Source: Bursaphelenchus xylophilus | Taxonomy: Eukaryota; Nematoda; Chromadorea; Rhabditida; Aphelenchoididae | Direction: 5' to 3' | Assembly (NCBI GenBank): GCA_904066235.2 | Contig: CAJFCV020000002.1 | Location: 4,898,001 to 4,962,000, forward strand | Length of the DNA stretch: 64,000 bases | Shown: piece by piece, positions 60,407 through 64,000 of the stretch | How the letters are laid out: each line of letters opens with the position of its first letter | Position numbering within the stretch: the stretch's first letter is position 1 | Program-made: the position numbers and the translations under genes | The notes under the pieces: model-generated | Databases searched by the model: none | What the model was told of the DNA's origin: nothing | What the model saw: only the letters and a program-made list of their open reading frames with translations

Positions 60407-61213
60407 CTACCCACCATTCTCTGTGCAATTCAGCGGTGATCTTGGGTTCCCTCTCTCAGTCTTCCAGCAGCTAAATCCTTTCGGAACTTGAAGGAAATCT
60501 CCATCTTCATAGGTTCGATAGCAAACCCGAGGGCCCAAATTATGATTACAATTGATGGAATAAGGCGCAAAAAGAAAGCGTCGTGCTCTGTTTCCTCCAA
60601 TTCCTTGCCCAATCTCGCCGGCTTTTGGAGCAATTGGTTGTCCAATTCCACTTCCGACCTCTTGTCCGATTGAATTCCCAACTCTGAGATCTTGTCCAAT
60701 CTCTCCATGTTTCACAGCTCCAGATCCGATTCCTTGCCCAATTTCACCAACTTTTGGAGCATTTGGCTGGTCAATGGTGTTCCCAGAGCCAATTCCTTGC
60801 CCAACACTTGCTTCTTGTCTAATATCCTGCCCGATTTCTCCGTGTTTCACAGCACCAGACCCAATTCCTTGACCAATTTCACCTGCTTTTGGGGCAATTG
60901 GCTGGACAATCGAATTTCCAGCTCCAATTCCTGAATCTTTTCGAACATCCTGTCCAATTCCACCGACTTTTGGGGCAATTGGCTGGTCAATCGTGTTTCC
61001 AGCTCCAATCCCAGCATCTTGCCTAATGTCCTGCCCAATTCCTCCATGCTTTACAGCTCCGGACCCGATTTCTTGCCCAATTCCTCCATGTTTCACTGCT
61101 CCATCGCCAATTCCTTGACCAATACCATTTCCCTTCTTGATTCCTGCGCCACTACCAATCTCCTGACCAAAGACAATGGCAAAAATAGCCAAAAATCCGC
61201 AAATCCGAAGCAT
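60407..61213 (-). CDS. secreted GIGQ-repeat protein with cysteine tail, 268 aa
   Basis: One exon, ATG 61213 to TAG. A clear signal peptide (MLRICGFLAIFAIVFG) is followed by about 190 residues of imperfect repeats built from GIGQ-x-I/V, GSGAVKHG, GNTIDQPIAPK and IRQDAGIGAG, rich in Gly, Ile, Gln and Ala with almost no aromatic residues. Then comes NRARR, a possible furin or kex-type cleavage site, and a final 55-residue part with four Cys (SINCNHNLGPRVCYRT, FSCWKTERGN, LNCTENGG), including an N-x-T glycosylation motif. Low-complexity plus cysteine tail suggests an extracellular matrix, cuticle or secreted polypeptide, possibly a proprotein that releases the cysteine-rich part. I do not recognise the family. 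A minus-strand AATAAA at 60338-60343 ends the message. Confidence 0.75.
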   Translation of the reverse strand: MLRICGFLAIFAIVFGQEIGSGAGIKKGNGIGQGIGDGAVKHGGIGQEIGSGAVKHGGIGQDIRQDAGIGAGNTIDQPIAPKVGGIGQDVRKDSGIGAGNSIVQPIAPKAGEIGQGIGSGAVKHGEIGQDIRQEASVGQGIGSGNTIDQPNAPKVGEIGQGIGSGAVKHGEIGQDLRVGNSIGQEVGSGIGQPIAPKAGEIGQGIGGNRARRFLFAPYSINCNHNLGPRVCYRTYEDGDFLQVPKGFSCWKTERGNPRSPLNCTENGG

Positions 61214-61980
61214 GTTTTAGATCAAGACCTTGTGAATGCCAGAAACACACGAAACAAATAGTATTTATGCCGTCTACCAGATGTTTGACTCGGGTCATCA
61301 GATGGTTTTGTTCAACTGTACATTGTTTCATTGCAGGAACATCTGGCCAAGTCGTTCCCATCCGTCAAAGTTCCGATTTTCTAATCTGATTCATCTGTTT
61401 ACTACAAGAAGCTTAAATTCCTAATTGTTTTGATTTCGAATCAGCTGGATCCAGCAATCAAATCACAAGATATATCACGATTAAGCATACGGTAACATTC
61501 GAAAGAAAGTTTTCCCAGAAAAATATTATCTTGAAACAGCTTGCACCGTATAACATGTCGCCTCAAGAATAAATCGACAATTTTTCTGTTTGTTTGTGCG
61601 AATTGATTCGTATACGACTAACAGGACCTAATCCGTATACGAGAGTGAAGAAAACAATAGATCTTCAGCTTCTTTAACCCATTTCTCACATATTTTATGT
61701 AAGTTCTCTTTTTTGGTCATGGATAATATCGGATTTCGGTCCAAAAACATGGAAAGTCCGGTCAGAAAGAAAGCAGAATTTATAGATTAAAGCCTAGATT
61801 TGGGGTGCTTTTTTTAGATGAGGATATTTTCATTTAGCAGAGAAAAGGTTTATAATAATACTTGGTTTATAAATCTTGTCCAATCCTTTAGTTTTTATTA
61901 ATTTGCACTATCAAATAATTCTCATAAGTTATGCTAATCTTATATCATTTATTTTAAGCTCTAATTAGTCCCAAAAAGCT
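61214..61980. other. divergent promoter region
   Basis: These 770 bases separate the starts of two divergent genes (the GIGQ-repeat protein on minus, GOLGA7/ERF4 on plus). It is AT-rich and no specific promoter motif was identified. Confidence 0.4.
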
Positions 61981-62662
61981 ATGAGTTCTCAGCCAATTGC
62001 CCTTGATAATTGCCACAAAATATTCGTTGAAAGAGATTACTCATCAGGTTTGGATGTGCGTTTCCAGAGGAGTTTTCCCTCAACGTTAGATGGAGTCGTA
62101 AGTTTACAACGTTCTTTTTGTATTTTAATGTTTAGATTGACGAAAACAGCTGGTTCTACATGATAGACAATATCAACTCGATGTTCAAGAAAGCAGAATC
62201 CGTATGTTTTTTTGCTGATCCCTTTGAATAAAATTCTTTTAGGTAGAGCTTTTCCTGGCCTTTTTTGATCAAGAGTTTTTTTGCCATTACTTTTTACAAG
62301 CAACTATTAAAATTGGGTCTCATCTTATCTTATTCATGAGAAGAGATAACTTTGTTGCCTAATAATCGATTCTTTTACCCTACACTCATCATTTCCAGGT
62401 CAACATGGGAGCTATTGGAGAGACTCTAGTCAGCTTTTTTACTTGTTATCTAGTCCGATTGTGCACTACGACCAGATATGAGAAGCAATTACAGATGATA
62501 AGGAAGTTTATCAACGAACAGAACAAGAACATCTTTCTGCCAGCCGGATTATGCATTACCGATCCCATAGAACGGGGACTTCGAGTGCTAGAGATCACAG
62601 TCCTATCATCCGGCGGAGGTGTTCAGTCGCCGACTCGTGATTTACATCTCAACCATCGTTAA
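61981..62662 (+). CDS. GOLGA7/ERF4 family palmitoyltransferase subunit, 148 aa
   Basis: Exons 61981-62097, 62136-62201 and 62399-62662 join in phase 0 with a total of 447 nt. In animals GOLGA7 pairs with a DHHC palmitoyltransferase (ZDHHC9) to palmitoylate Ras-type proteins at the Golgi. In yeast Erf4 does the same with Erf2. Identity is clear from the N-terminal IFVERDYSSGLDVRFQRSFP and the C-terminal RKFINEQNKNIFLPAGLCIT followed by DPIERGLRVLEIT, which align without gaps to the family signature ([23 protein letters not shown] in mammals). Between them a hydrophobic stretch (ETLVSFFTCYLVRLC) carries Cys residues typical of the family. Length suits the family (about 137 aa in mammals), with a short extra tail. 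Confidence 0.92.
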
Positions 62663-62992
62663 CCATAAGAATTTTTGTTTAAATTATGTATAAAGTTTAA
62701 GTAAATAATATATTACCGCTTGTATTTTGTCTTTCAGGCCTTGGCTAACTTACCTTAACTGCTTATTATTAATTTTTTATTTGTTTGCAACGGTTTTTAG
62801 TCGCCTACTACGATACAAAAAAATATTTCCGAAAAATATATTTGAGTATTTTATTCGTTGTTAGACTACTCTTTGAACTTTAATCCTCCTCCATGGGAGT
62901 TTAAATTAACGTATACAAAAAAGAAACCCGTATTTGATATTGTGGAATATAAAGTTGATAGTAGTAAGCTAACATAACATGTGTTCGTTGCG
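62663..62992. other. convergent 3' intergenic region
   Basis: About 330 bases between the stops of GOLGA7/ERF4 and the GDPD gene. They hold 3'UTR-like AT-rich sequence (AATAAT near 62703). Nothing else seen. Confidence 0.5.
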
Positions 62993-64000
62993 TTATGTGT
63001 CCTGCGATGTCAGCACTGGTTGGAATCCGTGGCTGAATGAATTAGGCTGTCGTTTGAGTTGATTTACAACATGCCCCAATTGATTTGTAATCGTTGATCC
63101 ATCAGTTGAGAACCCAGAAGAAGTTGAAGAATTCACTGATGCAGCGGTCTCCATTCCAGGCCATGCAATCTTAGTAGTCGTTGCAATTGGCAGATCCAAA
63201 TGTTCAATGGCCGCAGTTGTTGTGGGGATTATTCTCTCCATATTCATCTGTCCATTCGATCTAAACTTGTGTGATTGTTTGGGACTGTGGCCCGGAGAGA
63301 CGGGCCTTTTTTCGAACAAGGCCTGTTTCATCGCCCTCTCCAACAAGAACACGTTGCTTCGGCTCTCGGCTTCTCCAATTCGGTCGTAGATAACTCCATC
63401 CACTCCTAGCGTCTTCTTGAAATATTCAACCACTTTTTTGTCGGCCAATTCGTCGCCCCAAACAAATGTGATCAAACCAAATTGCTTGGCCAATTGGACT
63501 GGTTCGGGGTCCCGTAGGATGTCCTCGCTGTTGAAGTTAACCCCAACTAAACCAGCGCCGGCCACGAACTTGACGGCCATGGAAGAAGTTTGGGTTCGAG
63601 GGTCTTGATAGGCAGGGTGCTTCTGAGTTTGTCCTTGGTTTAGGAAGAGAACCGGGTACTTGTTTTGTTTCAATGCCAACCTAAAACAATAAGATCATGA
63701 TTTGATCTAATGACGGGCTATTGTCACAAATTTATATTACTTACATGAGGCAGATGTCTGGATCGAATGAGGAGAACATGATTCGTCTAGTTCCAGCATT
63801 GTTCAGCACATCAGCCAGTATAATATCCAGACATTCGTTGGGTTCAAAGTAGTTCTCGCATTCATGGCCTCCTTGTAAATATCCCATGGGGTATTTCACT
63901 TCAATATTGAACCCAACTTCCTCACTAACTCCATGAAATGAGTCGTTGAGAGTGGGGAAGGGTCGATGTTCCTCTTCCTCGTCATGCTTGGCTGTTACAG
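62993..64000 (-). CDS. GPCPD1-like glycerophosphodiester phosphodiesterase, C-terminal part
   Basis: Exon fragment 64000..63745 joins 63680..62993 with AT|G across the intron. The upstream part lies outside the window. GPCPD1 splits glycerophosphocholine into glycerol-3-phosphate and choline in the cytosol. The catalytic GDPD domain is evident from [15 protein letters not shown] (the E-x-K motif of the active site), [55 protein letters not shown] and [11 protein letters not shown], in the order found in mammalian GPCPD1. The 115 residues after the domain are Ser/Thr/Pro-rich and low-complexity, possibly disordered and regulatory. No truncation is seen in the portion present. The N-terminal starch-binding CBM20 domain of the family would lie beyond the window. 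Confidence 0.93.

Noticed and set aside
1..64000. CRISPR array, bacterial operon or prophage
   Set aside because: There are no spaced direct repeats of that kind, no Shine-Dalgarno-linked genes, and all genes are intron-split animal genes.

Overview
The window is a piece of a nematode nuclear genome. It is AT-rich, its genes are broken by many small introns (GTAAG/GTGAG donors, TTTTCAG or ATTTTAG acceptors), and several starts follow closely on an acceptor-like site, as expected for spliced-leader trans-splicing. The recognised genes are animal genes with well-known nematode orthologues. I cannot name the genus. No tRNA, rRNA, SL RNA, CRISPR or bacterial feature was seen.

Layout. 1-2867 (-): a partial unrecognised gene whose intron is filled by a 2.5 kb foldback element. 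3490-6065 (+): an F-box-like gene. 9967-26660 (+): a 20-exon neuron navigator gene (UNC-53/NAV). 27138-30482 (-): a secreted Ser/Thr/Pro/Ala-rich mucin ending in a ShKT domain, tail to tail with NAV. 36204-38041 (+): D-3-phosphoglycerate dehydrogenase. 39220-42155 (-): rapsyn, with TPR-type repeats and a RING-H2. 44665-46937 (-): a small two-pass membrane protein. 50886-51797 (-): an acireductone-dioxygenase-like protein that has lost its metal ligands. 54521-54739 (-): a single filamin-like domain. 55461-56586 (-): a coiled-coil protein. 57062-59082 (-): a second F-box-like gene with the same first three intron positions as the first. 60407-61213 (-): a secreted GIGQ-repeat protein. 61981-62662 (+): GOLGA7/ERF4. 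62993-64000 (-): the C-terminal part of a GPCPD1-like glycerophosphodiester phosphodiesterase.

I built the splice models by hand. In every complete model the exon phases agree and the total length is a multiple of three: NAV 5247 nt, mucin 2664 nt, rapsyn 1671 nt, F-box genes 1329 and 1206 nt, PGDH 1509 nt. NAV and rapsyn are linked by biology (neuron/muscle guidance and the neuromuscular junction), but nothing suggests operons or joint regulation. Neighbours mostly differ in strand and lie kilobases apart.

The rest is accessory DNA: the 2.5 kb foldback element, a second foldback made of GTTCGAA arrays, two palindromic MITE-like elements, at least ten decayed copies of one dispersed repeat, two duplicated non-coding segments, and two short motifs (CCCTSAGGG and TGTCTAGTRTAATAT) that recur across the window. 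The most interesting protein-level observation is the loss of all four metal-binding positions in the ARD-like protein.
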